Source: Diogma glabrata (Eukaryota > Arthropoda > Insecta > Diptera > Cylindrotomidae). From it: a stretch of 64,000 nt of DNA. A program made the position numbers and the translations under genes. The stretch is from the NCBI GenBank assembly GCA_963693315.1, contig OY856188.1, positions 271,803,114 through 271,867,113 of the forward strand. The letters run 5' to 3'. Shown piece after piece: positions 30,520 to 42,745 of this stretch. The notes under the pieces are model-generated. The model searched no databases. It was not told where the DNA came from and saw nothing but the letters and a program-made list of their open reading frames with translations. The first letter of the stretch is position 1. Every line of letters begins with the position of its first letter.

Positions 30520-32989
30520 ACACAAAAGTAATAATAATAGTAATAATAATAAGCAAAATAAATAAACAATTCAATTTTAATCTTTAATATAATTATACAC
30601 ATTTATTGTATTGTTTAATTAATTTTAAAAATAAATAACTAATTACAAAAGTAAATTAAATCACTTGTAATAATGATAATTATTTTTTATTATAAATTAT
30701 AGAATGAGAGATGACTCCCATAAAATTTAAGTAAACAAAATAAATAGAAACATATATTATGGTAAAATATGTTTTGGTAAAATAAAAAAATTGAAATTGC
30801 CGTTAAACAGCAGCTATATTATTTAAAAGAAAAATTATTTCTTAATTTTTCCAACGATGAAAAAAAATTTTTTCGTGGGGAGGGATGTTGTATAGCCAAC
30901 TTTATAGTTTTAGCAAAACAAAATAGTATAAGTAACTACAGGGCGAGAAGTATAATCAGTGTGTCTTAGAAAACCAATAATCAATAACCAATTATTAATA
31001 GATTGGAACCCTCGTTGTATTACATAGATGATGGTGTATATAAAGAGTATAAAGATGGTGTGATTTAGAATGTACATGATCTTTTGATTGATCTTCAGTA
31101 ATTTCCGATTAATAACACTTTCTTCTATAAATCATTTGACGGAGGGAAACTACTAGATCTACCATTAAAAATATTCAGAATACCATTACCTACAAATCTA
31201 GCGGAAGAAATAAATTACCGTAAACAAAAAAAAATATTAATGTCTTCAAAGAGTTACATATTATATTTGTTTTAATTTGAACTTTAAGATTCGTTCCATC
31301 TTCAATCCATACATCCATAAACAATCTTATTTCAAGTTCATTGTTATTCCTCTCTAGTTTTCTTTATTTTTTTTTCTATTATTAATTCTTTTTACTCTAT
31401 TTTAAATTTAATTGTTTTAAATTGAATTGTGAGATGAAATTTTTATTTATATGACTTTTAGCAATTTTAAAGCGATGAATATCGTAGATATTTATCTCAA
31501 TCATAAAGATTGGTGTGAAACTATTGTTCAGATTTTTTCTATTATATTACATTTTTAATGATCTTAAAAAAATAGTTAAAAGAAATTGTTTTGTAATAAT
31601 TATAGGTTCCAATTAAATCATAATTTTTAGAAAAAAAATTAATTAAGGAAAGAAATTATGGTTTTATAGTAGAAATAAAATCTAATGTGTGAAAAATAAA
31701 ATAATAGATTTAACTAACGAACAATCGTAAATTGTGCACATAAACATAAATAACTGTAATTTATGGAAACACTATGTGATTCAAAGAAATTCATTTTTAA
31801 TGTTCATTGTTGACAATTGATTTGATATGGAACAAGAATTAAGAAAACAAATGGAGGATTAGTTTCAAGAAGATTCTACTTAATGATAATTACAAAGAAA
31901 TAAAAAAAAAAGTTGGTTGGAAAATGATATGGAACTAGATCGAATCGATTTTTACTTTAAATTAGATTTATAATGAAAAGTTAGTGTGAAATTTGAAAAT
32001 ATCGTGACGTATCATGCTTCTGACTGGGTGGTAATTACGTGTATTTCACTTCCAACAAACTCTATAGTTTACAATAATTTTTCAAATATATAATAGAGCA
32101 AGACAAGGTTTATATATATGAACGTATTTATTTATTTATTACTCGAGCATCGAGAAGAAGTTAGCCTCATCATTAAAAAAAAAATAGAAAAGGTTATGAG
32201 CTAGCTGCTTAGAAAGAAATTATACATCACTAATGGAATAACTTTTTACGCTAGCATAATTCGTTCTCGGAGAAATCAGTGTTTGCCCAGAAGAGAAAAT
32301 TTTAGAAAAATTTTTTAACACATGTTTGATGACGATTGTTTAAATTGTTTTAGTTTTGTTATGACGATGATAGAAGTTTTGTTTAGAATAAATTGAGGTT
32401 GAATATAATTTTATTTTGTACTTAGTGGCGATTGTGCAGAAACGTAGCAACATGAAACTTATCTGGATACTGCTGGATGCCGATACATTTATTTAGATTT
32501 TTCAAACGATTTTCAGGATCTTAGAGACTGATAAAATTAATGTTTAATTACATAAAATTTACAGATACGGCACTTTAAACGTCAAACTTCTGGTTGATAA
32601 GACGTATGTCGGCAAAATGAAACGTCGAACTCTAAGTAGAGATTTCTTTAGCATTCTAAACGCCGTCAACTCCGGTATTTTGAGTATAAGCAATCTAAAA
32701 GGATATTAGATATTAAATATTGAATAACACTGTATGGTCAGTCTGTTTACAGTTTACTCCAAAAATACTAATAAAATGAAAGCGTACTTATGTTCGTGAA
32801 AGCGGAGATTCAAGTGAATTATACAGTCACAATAGTGTTTTTGAATGTATAACGATCTGTATGCAATTCGTGGAGGAGAGCCAGGACAAACATTAAAAAA
32901 AAGAAATGGAAAAAAACAGATTGTGAGTTACTAATAAAACTTGCACCATTTTCATGTATAATGTTAACAGATAATCTTATTCCATTTGA
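30520..32989. other. AT-rich DNA with a repeat S-like segment, no gene
   Basis: The segment 30530-30900 resembles repeat S copy 1 downstream of its centre and ends in ttttttcgtggggagggatgttg. That resembles a polypurine tract followed by an LTR-type TG start. The rest (30900-32989) is A/T-rich with no recognisable domain. Confidence 0.45.
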
Positions 32990-33244
32990 TCTATAACCGA
33001 ATCTCGAGTCGCTCGGACTTTTTCATTCAATTCTAGTTGCTTGATCGGTGAAGAAACACGATCAGAATAAATTTTCTGTTGAGAATGTAACTTTCTAAGT
33101 TCCTTTGTAACATCATTAATAAGTTTTGCTTTTCAATCCTCTTAATTGACTGGAATAAACGTTCTGGTACGGCGACTAAATAATCGTTGGCATTGTGACC
33201 CTAGAATGTGGTGGTGTGTTTTGCAACAATAACAATGCTTCATA
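32990..33244 (-). pseudogene. decayed Ty3/Gypsy integrase C-terminal part
   Basis: The minus strand encodes, across two frames, a YEALL-LQNTPP block next to the mariner junction, then RLFSRRTRTFIPV and DVTKELRKLHSQQKIY, followed by ELNEKVRA. This is the family order after the integrase catalytic core: ALL-YRNTP, (R)RLR(T), then the C-terminal D-V-K region. It continues the integrase core at 34400-34522, separated only by the mariner insertion. It is not a functional gene. Confidence 0.75.
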
Positions 33245-34399
33245 CTAGGTCATTCAATAAGTCCGTAGGATGACACATAGATGGCGTTACTAGAATTTTT
33301 TCCATATGATTTTTATTTAGTACTAACCTTCAAACGATACGTGTATAAATTTGACAGCAATCTGACTATTTATTCGTGAGTTATAGCATTTTGTGTGAAG
33401 CAACTTTTGTTTTTGAAAAAAAATGGAAAAAAGTGAATTTCAAATTTTAATAAAGCATCGCTTTTTGATGAAAAAAAATACAGTGGAAACCAAACAATGG
33501 CTTGATAAACATTATCCAAACTCTGCTCCATCGAGACAAATGGTAGAGAAGTGGATGGCTGAATTTAAATGTGGTCGTACCAGCACAAAAGATGCAGAGC
33601 GCAGTGGACGCCCAAATGAGGCTGTTATTCCAGAAAACATCAAAAAAATCCACAAATTGGTTATGAACGATCGCAAATTGAAGGTGCATGAGCTAGCTGA
33701 CATTGTAAAGGTAGCAAATGGTAGTGTTTTTACCATTTTACACGAATATTTGGGTATGCGAAGGCTCTGTGCAAATTGGCTGCCGCGTGAGCTCACAGTC
33801 GCCAAAAAACACAACGAATCGATGCTTCAGAGGAGTCTTTGGCGCTATTAAACCGCAATAAAAGGGAATTCTATCGTAGATATGTGACAATGGATGAGAC
33901 ATGGCTTCACAATTACACACCAGAATCCAAAAGACAGTCAGCTGAGTGGACAGCAGTCGACGAACCGAATCCAAAGCGAGCAAAGACGCAACAGTCGGCC
34001 GGTAAGGTGATGGCATCTGTATTTTGGGATACGAACGGAATAATATTCATCGACTATCTCCAAAAAGGAACCACCATCAACAGCGAGTATTACTGTGAAC
34101 TTTTGGATCGATTGAAGGCTGAAATCGCAAAGAAACGGCCACATTTGCAAAAGAAAAAAGTGTTGTTTCACCAAGATAATGCACCGTGTCACAGATCGAT
34201 GGAAACGATGACAAAATTGAATGAATTGGGCTTTGAATTGCTTACCCACCCACCATATTCTCCAGATTTAGCCCCCAGCGACTTTTTCCTGTTTTCAGAT
34301 CTCAAGAAAATGCTTGCTGGAAAGAAATTTAAGTCCAATGATGAAGTAATCGCTGAAACTGCGGCCTATTTTGACGAGAAAGAGAAATATCGTCCGAAA
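33245..34399 (+). mobile_element. one-ended mariner inserted in a Ty3/Gypsy integrase
   Basis: The left terminal repeat starts ctaggtcattcaataagtccg after a TA (33243-33244). The right side ends at a TA (34400-34401) beside the continuing integrase sequence. The right terminal repeat and the last ~22 transposase codons are missing and are replaced by a short filler. An 8-bp direct repeat aaatatcg lies at 34385 and 34397. Confidence 0.85.
33423..34387 (+). pseudogene. mariner transposase (frameshifted and C-terminally truncated)
   Basis: The N-terminal paired-type DNA-binding region is present (RFLMKKNTVETKQWLD, then SGRPNEAVIPENI and the WLPREL motif that precedes the catalytic domain). The catalytic triad follows: TMDETW, FHQDNAPCH and SPDLAPSD. 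Counting between the second and third Asp gives 34 residues, the DD34D signature. A one-base shift near 33806-33814 puts the N-terminal part and the catalytic part in different frames. The C-terminus stops at about DEKEK (34384); comparison with the fragment at 26340 shows about 22 further residues are lost. It is most like the insect irritans/mellifera-type mariners; the subfamily is uncertain. It is inactive as it stands. Confidence 0.93.
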
Positions 34400-35806
34400 T
34401 ATCGAATTATCGTGCCAAGATTTGCGAAGTAAGTTTTTTGCTGTTTGGACATTTCGTTCAGCAAAACCATTTGAGCGAGCATAATACGGTAATGAAATGG
34501 TTAAATTGCCAGCGCAAAGCAAATCTAGTTCTTTAGAAGAATATTGTGGACCAACATCTGATTCAATTGTTTCTGGTATTCCATGAAATGCAAACCATTT
34601 TTTATTTCAGAATTACTCCTGCTGATGCCATTGAATTTATGAATGTAAATAAATCTGTGGATACCAGCTGAAACGGATAGTATGGCAACACTTTCTGTAG
34701 TAATGGCTTTTTTGTTTTTGATTTCTGTGTACGTTAGCACGTTGAGCATTTTTCAACGAACTCTTTCACATCTTTGGTTTGACCTGGCCAATATAAACTA
34801 CCTCGTCCTCGTCCCAACGATTTAGATACACCTGGGTGACCTTTATGCACTATTTATAATTTTTTTTGCCTTGTGAAGTAGTTGTCCATCATACCAAATT
34901 TCTTCTTTAATATTGGCATATTGGTTTATAGCCTTAGGCAATTTCTTGTCATCCTCTTTCGACAACTGCTCGGAGTAATTTTAGTTCCATATCTTCACTA
35001 GTCAATTTTGCAAAATGATCTTTTGTCGCATCTGACATAGCAAAAATCATATTGATTTTGTATTCCTCGCTCTCCATCAACTTTTCATTCGGTTCAGATT
35101 TATCAGATTAATAATCACGACAGCCACCTTTAAATCAACATCCTTTGTGTAGTGAACACTTGGCGAATACTGTAACACATCAAAAAGAATTTGTTGTAGC
35201 CGCATTTCTGCTTGGGAAATCGGTTTTTTGAACATCGTTTCTAACGGTTTGTGATCAGTTTCGATTTTCAATTTTTTACCATACACGTAATGATGAAATG
35301 TTTTAAATGCGAATCTGATAGCGGCTACTTTTCTACCAATGTGTGGATAATTTTTCTCGCACTGGTCACGGCCCAGCTGGCGTATGCTATTGGTTAGCCA
35401 TTTGGTAACAAGCAAGCGCCAAGTGCTATGGAACTTGCATCACACGAAATTTTAACACTTTCATTTACATCGTAGTAGCCAAGTACCGGTGTTGTTGTGA
35501 TCACGTTTTTGAGCTTTTCAAATGCAATTTGTTGGTCAATGTCAATGCAGTATCTTTAAGTATCAGTCTTCTCAATGGTTCAGTCAAATCTGAAAAATTT
35601 GGAATAAACTCTGCGAGGTATGTTATTGTACCAAGCAATCTTTGCAATTCTTTGACATTTGTTGGAGTGTTCAGGCGATGAACAGTGGATACCTTATCTG
35701 GATCAATCTCGCAACCATTGGATGTGAATATATGACCAAAAAATTTGACTCTGGTCTTATTGAATTCACATTTACTGTCATTTAGTGCAAAAATTAACTC
35801 AAACAA
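34400..35806 (-). pseudogene. decayed Ty3/Gypsy pol: RT C-terminus, RNase H, integrase core
   Basis: From right to left on the minus strand: an RT thumb/connection block (NDSKCEFNKTRVKFFGHIF, ELQRLLGTITYLAEFIP, DLTEPLRRL; 35560-35806), an RNase H block (IETDHKPLETMFKKP, 35215-35255) and an integrase block (SNGFAERNVQTAKNLLRKS, 34400-34480). The order and direction are those of one Ty3/Gypsy pol. The integrase then breaks at the mariner insertion and resumes at 33244. Frameshifts and stops separate the blocks, and the RT palm with the catalytic box is absent. The R2 copy at 36006 lies just upstream. Confidence 0.87.
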
Positions 35807-36005
35807 AAAAATTAGATGTTTTAAACGATATGGCGGTAGTTCGATAAAGGCAAGATGACAAAAATTTAAAAAGGGCCCAACCTACGTGAATATGACTATT
35901 AGATCATTTGTTTGCACAAGGTGTTCCGGAATTTTATTGTTGTAGTGTTTTAAGGCAGAGGCGTGCACCGAATGGTCAAACGACGATGATTTGGGGGTGA
36001 GTTCT

Positions 36006-36400
36006 GTAATGGAGCGCTGCTTCGTTGAATAACAACGAAATGGCATAGCAGGGTTTTTTTTTAGCCCCAAACTAGCTTTAGTAAGTGGGGACGAACAATA
36101 TATATACCTGCTACTCCAGCACAAATATCGGTATAGTGCGCGTAACACATGACAAGAACGGATGAAATAAAGAAGCAAGTGAAAGACTGAGACTCTGGCG
36201 ACCCCCTCAAACGAACAAACCACGATCACCACGTCCAATCCCATGTTCTGATCACACATTCACACGCTCTCGCACCGCATACATTCACACAGACACACAC
36301 ACTCCCACATACACACACACACATGCACACACATTTACATACCATCTCACATTCATACACACATATTTCTTTATAAATGACGGTACTCACCCCATGTTTT
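36006..36400 (+). repeat. LTR-like dispersed repeat R2, copy C
   Basis: Starts TGTAATGGAGCGCTGCTTCG. Inside are tatatata, an aataaa (polyadenylation-like) and then gactcTGGCGACCCCC, the conserved ccacgatcaccacgtccaa, a long CA-rich tract and ggtactcaccccatg. The order is the same as in copies A and B, which supports one family. Confidence 0.7.
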
Positions 36401-39400
36401 ATGCTTATCCCACTCCTGTCTTGGCAGATTAGCCGCTAATCTCTCCCTATTAATTCTTAAGCACAAGAGTAGTAAATTGCATGTTCTGGTGGTGGTGTAT
36501 GAAAATTGAACGACTCACGGCAGTAACCACGGTCGTTGAATAATGCGATTATGGATGAATGCCCATCAATTAGTGCGTAAAAATCAGACGACAGTTGAAT
36601 ATTACGAACAGCAATTATTATAATAAAGTACAGTTTTGAAGCACGCAAATGTGAATATTTGCTTATCCAACTAATTAATGATCAATTATTTATACTAGCA
36701 ATTAGCCATTACATTTGACAAAACAAACAAACGGAAACAGTTCCAATTAAATAAAACAGTTCCAGTAGGAATTCGATAAAAAAATAAAAAGAAATGTCTG
36801 CTACACATTTATTTAAAAAAAATGTCTGCTATACATCAAGTTAATATTTTGAGTTTAACCCATTTAAACAAAAATGTCCCGATGTTACAATTGGGTTAAG
36901 GCGTGGCACTTACATGACATTATCGTTGAATATATAAACAACAAATTAAATTCAATTGAAACTTAAAACACGAGAATAGTCTTCAATTACCTTGATTTAG
37001 TTCGCGAGCAAAACTTTTTAGCATTTTCCTAGTTCCGGTTCTTGATCCAGAATCTCTGTTATCGATAATGCATTGCTTAAAGTAAAAACTTGAATATTCT
37101 CTAACAAGCAAAAACTACTTGAAAACACAAAAAAATACGATATTTTTTTCTTTTGGAAAGCTATTTTGTTTTCGTATATTTTTTTTGAAATTTATTGTAA
37201 ACTTTCACCATTTAATTTTGTTATTTTATTATTTTTCCGAAGGGAGAAAACTTACACATCATCCGTCTGAAGATTTCAAACTAAAAAAAAATTCTATCAG
37301 ACAAAAAGTGGAATAAGAGTAAGACATAGAAGCCATCTGTCGGCTTCTATTTATAGTATATTAACGGTCGTTTGCCAACAATAACAACACGATAAGTTTG
37401 TTTCTTGGGAAATTTTTTATCGTTAATTATTGTACCCACTAAAAAGTTTGCACAACTAACTCGCATCAAACTAAAAACAGAATTATGTGAAAGATGATTC
37501 GAATCGAATGCCAGAAATTGGGTTCAAAATAAAGAGTAAAACAACAATCTCAAAAGATATTGACATCAAAGCAAACGCGCAGTAATATATTCAACTCAGC
37601 TCACAAATTAGTGCGTGTTAGGAAGTAGAGCGACTCTAAAGTACGAAGATTGAATAACAGCTTCATTACAGTTCATTCCATAATATGTTACTTTTTTTGA
37701 TTGATGTATGGAGTTGAAAAGTGCTGCGGGCGTCACCACGTTGGCTGAAGTCTATATTCATGTGAAGATCAGTACGTGCTATCATAACTAAATCACTAGA
37801 CGAATATTTGCTTATTGCGAAAGTTATTGCCTAGTATTTGCTGAAGATCTTCACGCCCACTATAATATCGTTATGTTAAACAGCGTTTGTGGCATAATTT
37901 TAATTGTTGGGTGAAGAAAACCAAAAAAAAGGAAACTTGTCGTATAATACATATTGATTGGAAGTTGCCACCATAAGGAGAACTACAATCAGCATTAATG
38001 TCTTTTATCTGAGAAGTCTCTCGATGTTAATTCTAGTTTGCATGTTAGATTAATAAATTATTTTTGTTTGTTTTAAAAGTCATAATATATTATCTTTGTT
38101 TTTTAGAGATCTTTTGTTGGGTTAGAGTCCGCGTTTTAGTCGGTACATTCGTTTATATTTAAAATTAGTAAAATTCCCTTGGATATATAGATACCGTAGG
38201 TATCTATTCTATTAGTGAAAAGTCCTACGTTTCAGAATCGAGAAGGTGATTTAGGAATTACGTTTAACGAATTAAAATTAAAGCTTATTCGAAGTAAGGT
38301 TAAGAATAAGTTTTCACATTGCTACAAATTTAAAATAAATAATCTTTTTTACTCTACACAATCAAGAAAAGTTCCTTTTATCTAGAAACATTATTAATAT
38401 TTAAATTTATTACTTTGAAACTATAATAAATTTGCTATGTATATAACCAACGGATGCCACAAATTACTTCATTCAAGTTTTTGTTGATTTTGAATAATAA
38501 TTTGTTATAATTGGTGTGAAATTTTAAAAAAAATTTAAAGTTGTGATTTTATTAGCATGCAAGATTCTTATCTCCGAAATTGATTATAATAAAAAAGAAA
38601 ACAAATTTAAATTTCTTCTATGAACTTTTTTGCATGCTTATATTTGAACTTAAAATTAAATATTTCCGCTATTTTTTGTTTCTAAGAACCACAGTAATAA
38701 TTTATTAAATATAAACGGATGAAATTGAAACAACAACGTATATATAAGACAAACAATACAAAAATTGAATCATAATTCAAGTGAACAATTTATTCTAAAC
38801 ATATTACCAAGATCAATGACTTCACATTTACACAACGTACATGATCTTAAGCTGTAGAATATCAACAACAAAAAAAAACAATTTAGCTTCTTATACTAAC
38901 GGTATTACGAGTGATTGAGAGATTAATAAATTCAAATTTAAAACTGAATACAACAAAAAAATATAGAATAAAAATATTGATATTAAAACAGAATTAAATA
39001 AGAAAATAATCATTTTAAGATCATCAAAATATTTGTTAAGATTCTGCGGTGATCGATTATAGAAAAAAAATCATATAAAATGTTAAAGTCACGGTTTAGA
39101 AAAATTAATTAAATTGTAATCAACTTTTACTGTTTTATGTTTTAAAAGCTGTAAACGTGGTGAACTGAAAGTAGAAAATAGAAATTAGGAAATGGGAGTC
39201 ATAATAATAAGATGTTGGTGTAAGTGTTAAGATAGAACAACTCTAGATTAATTAATACATCACGTTTCTCTACTATAACCACCCATAATCTTGCATTCGT
39301 TTCGTATTGAAAAAAAAAATTCTCAAATTAATTTTTATATTTTCAACAATCGATAAACATCACATATTCGTTATATATATAATTAACTCAATAATCGATT

Positions 39401-40716
39401 CCAGCGTTCATCTTTTAAATAACAAAAAATTCTCATAAAAACATATTTTTTTTTTGTTAAGTAAATCGTGATGATGATGACATACGAAATTTTTAAATAT
39501 TATGAAGAATTCGGAAAAATAAAAACAAATTTCGTTCATGACTTTTAGAATCAGTGAGTTTCGTTAATTTAAATATTTTTTTCAGAAAACAATAAAAAAA
39601 GAATCAAACTTCGACCCATAACACATAGTTTCTAATTTCCATAACCTGCAAACAAAGAAATATTTCTCATAGTTTTCCACCGCAATATGTTCCTTAATTA
39701 GATGGAAACTGAAACAAAAAAAAAATATTTATTAATTAAACTCAACAATTTTCCATTGTACTCACTCACCAGCTACTCTTACCACTTATAATTTTTAATT
39801 ACCATTTCATATTCTTTCTTCTACTTTGTTCATTCAAATTTTTTCTGTGTGATCTTTTCGTTTCTAATTTGATGTATAATAGTCAAGAGTCAAATTAAAT
39901 CTTTCAAAAAAAAAAGTAGAAAAGCGGAAAATTATTATAATTTTATATTTTTTTTTTACTTAAATTAAAATAGTTCTAATTAGCATGAAAAATTAAGTCA
40001 TGCAAATTTATAGTTTGATTTAATTTAATAACACAAAAAAATATTCAAAATTATTTCAAAATAGAAAAAAAACTTATCTCGTGAGATTCATTTGGTTTAG
40101 TTTATTCACTTTGTGGACGAGATTTGATGTGAAACTAAGTTTAAAGCATGGATATGGAAATTTGGATTGGGTTTATGTGAATCATTAAAGTCTTAAACAG
40201 AAACGGTGAAAGGAAGATATAGGTAAAAATAGCTGTACATGTAATTACTCGTCGTGAAAGCGAATATGGTGAATTGAACCTCGAAATTGATTCAACAGCT
40301 GTACAAGTACATAATGGTGTAATTGAGGCTACAACTTGTTATGTTAATGTGAAAATTAAAAACAGTTCAATTAAATTAAAGTCAAGATAATGTTGTCTCA
40401 ACCACCATGAAATCGTTTGCAAGTATTTTTTCTTTATTTGAATAATAAACTGCGAAATGGGGTTCACATCACTTCAATTTTTTTTTTTTCAATGGACGAT
40501 ACAGAATTTGGAACATATTTTTTTGCTTGCCATGTAACTGTAACTAAATAAGACTTACTACTACTTCGCAGTAAGTCTAAGCCAAACATGCATAGTAAAA
40601 TATCTCTTGGTTTTCTTTTAATTAAAATATATTTTTTTACTAAAAAAACGATTTATTTATTTTAGGGAACTGTTGAAAGATTAAAATTGGGTTTGTCCGG
40701 TAGAGAGTTTCAAAGG
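36401..40716. other. internal part of R2 copy C, then AT-rich DNA without genes
   Basis: The segment 37320-37700 matches 24810-25330 of copy A (tatttata, cgtttgccaacaataac, tgtacccactaaa, a cagcttcattacag-type block). From 38040 to 40716 the DNA is A/T-rich with runs of A and T, and I recognise no gene or repeat. Confidence 0.45.
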
Positions 40717-40825
40717 AGCAGAAATTAACTAAACCTGAACATTAGGACTGAAAGTTCCTACCGAATATTTTAAACTAATTTGGAATAGTAACCACACCTT
40801 TGTTCAGGTTTAGTTAATTTCTGCT
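40717..40825. repeat. 24-bp perfect inverted repeat, 61-bp loop
   Basis: The arms 40717-40740 and 40802-40825 are exact reverse complements, the left one containing gaaattaactaaacctgaac. Together they could be the ends of a ~110-bp miniature element or a transcribed hairpin. Confidence 0.85.
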
Positions 40826-41385
40826 TCTGTAGGACCTCTAGGAAGGAATGGAGTCGATCCGGCATAAATTAGCTCGCCGAGATTCGGAAGTCACTGAACG
40901 GGTTACTTCTAGTGTCAATGAGCGCTAAACTATCGTTTTTTTTTTAGAATCGGGCAGAAAATGTGGTTTTTGGAAATATTTTGACTGGATTTTGTGATTT
41001 TAGTAGCCATCGATCGGACTTGGTGGTCTCTCGAAAACTTTATGAGATTGGGGAAGTAGGACCCACCCCTACTCATATACAGCCCTGTTAAGTTTTAGCA
41101 TATAAAAATCTAAATAAAATAAATGAGAAGAGATAGAAAAAATTTAATGGCACTATTATCTTTTATTGAGACCGGCGCAAATTTAGAGTACAAAAGTTGG
41201 TTTGTACCCCCACCCCAACCAACCCCGTGGGTGGGGTTGACACATTATATGAGTAAAATATGTCATGTGGGGTATCGTTAGAATCGGAGTTTCATAACAA
41301 ATACAATCACCCATATTACCCCCTTAACGGTGACATAACCATTTTTTACTCCCTTAACGTAGAAAAAAATACTTTTTTGGCATGT

Positions 41386-41880
41386 CCTGTTTGGTGTCGA
41401 TTTCAATTTAATCGGGGATGCTGAGTTCAATTATGATGATAAAAAAGGGGGCTGGACTCGGGCTGTCCAAAAAGGGGTGGAGGATGGGGGGTCGGTTATA
41501 AAAAATATTGAAACTATCGTCATTATAAAAATTGGGGTCGGACTCAGGGTAGTCCAATAATAGGTGGGGGTTGGGGGTCGGTTATACAAAGGTCGAAATT
41601 ATTGTCATTATTATCGATTTTTATATAATCGTGGACGCTGAGTTCAATGGTGATGGTAAAAATGTTGACCAGACTCAGGGTAATTCAATAAAGGGTGGGG
41701 GTTGGGGGTCTGATCATGAATAGTATCAAAATTATCGTCATCACTATCAATTTTAACATAATCGAGGATGCTGCGTTCAATTATGATAATAAAAATTGAG
41801 GTTGGACTCAGCGTAGTCCAATAACAGGTAGGGGTTGAGGTCGGTTACACAAAGTATCGAAATTTTTGTCATTGATGCGG
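41386..41880. repeat. G-rich tandem repeat inside the long-TIR element
   Basis: The phrase ggactc(g/a)ggg(c/t)(t/a)gtcc and relatives recur at about 41454, 41540, 41672 and 41806, with gggttgggggtc and gatgctgagttcaat blocks between. Two more diverged units lie at 43410-43630. Confidence 0.7.
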
Positions 41881-42002
41881 CGTCGATGAGAGGTGGACTG
41901 TATTTTTTTTATTGACGATATATTTGATGTGAGTTGGTTGGCACATCAACTTCCAACACCGTGATGCAAATATCAAGGTAATGTGAGACCCAGAGAAATA
42001 CA

Positions 42003-42745
42003 GAGACTAATATCGACTCATATAATAGTTGAAAATCATGTACATATGAGATGTTTTGATTGAAGCAACGACGAAAATGTCTCAGCTCATATAATAGTTG
42101 AAATTATGTAAGTGAGATGAATGATGCGATGATGAAAATATCTCAGCTCATATAATAATTGAAGTTATGCAAACGAGATGATTAACAGAAGCAACGACGA
42201 AAATATCAGATCATACAATAGTTGAGATCATGTACGTATGAGATGAACGATGCAATGATGAAAATATCAGCTCGTTTAATATTTGAAGTTATGTAATTGC
42301 GATGATTCACTGAAGTAATGACGAAAATATCAGCTCATATAATAGTTGAGATTATGTACATATGAGATGAACTATGCAATGATGAAAATATCAGCTCATA
42401 TAATAGTTGAAGTTATGTACATATGACATGAACTATGCAATGATGAAAATATCAGCTCATATAATATTTGAAGTTATGTAATTGCGATGATTCACTGAAG
42501 TAATGACGAAAACATCAGATCAGATAATAGTTGAGATTATGTACATATGAGATGAACTATGCACTGATGAAAATATCAGCTCATATAATATTTGAAGTTA
42601 TGTAAATGCGATGACTAACTGAAGCAACGACGAAAATATCAGATCATATAATAGTTGAGATTATGTACATATGAGATGAACTATGCAATGATGAAAATAT
42701 CAGCTCATATAATAGTTGAAGTTATGCACATATGAAATGAAAATA
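42003..42745. repeat. ~62-bp minisatellite, about 12 units
   Basis: The unit gctcatataatagttga(a/g)(a/g)ttatgta...gatgaaaatatca recurs every 58-69 bp. Two unit types alternate in places: one with acatatgagatgaactatgcaatgat, the other with attgcgatgattcactgaagtaatgac. This gives a partial ~125-bp higher-order period. Confidence 0.88.
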
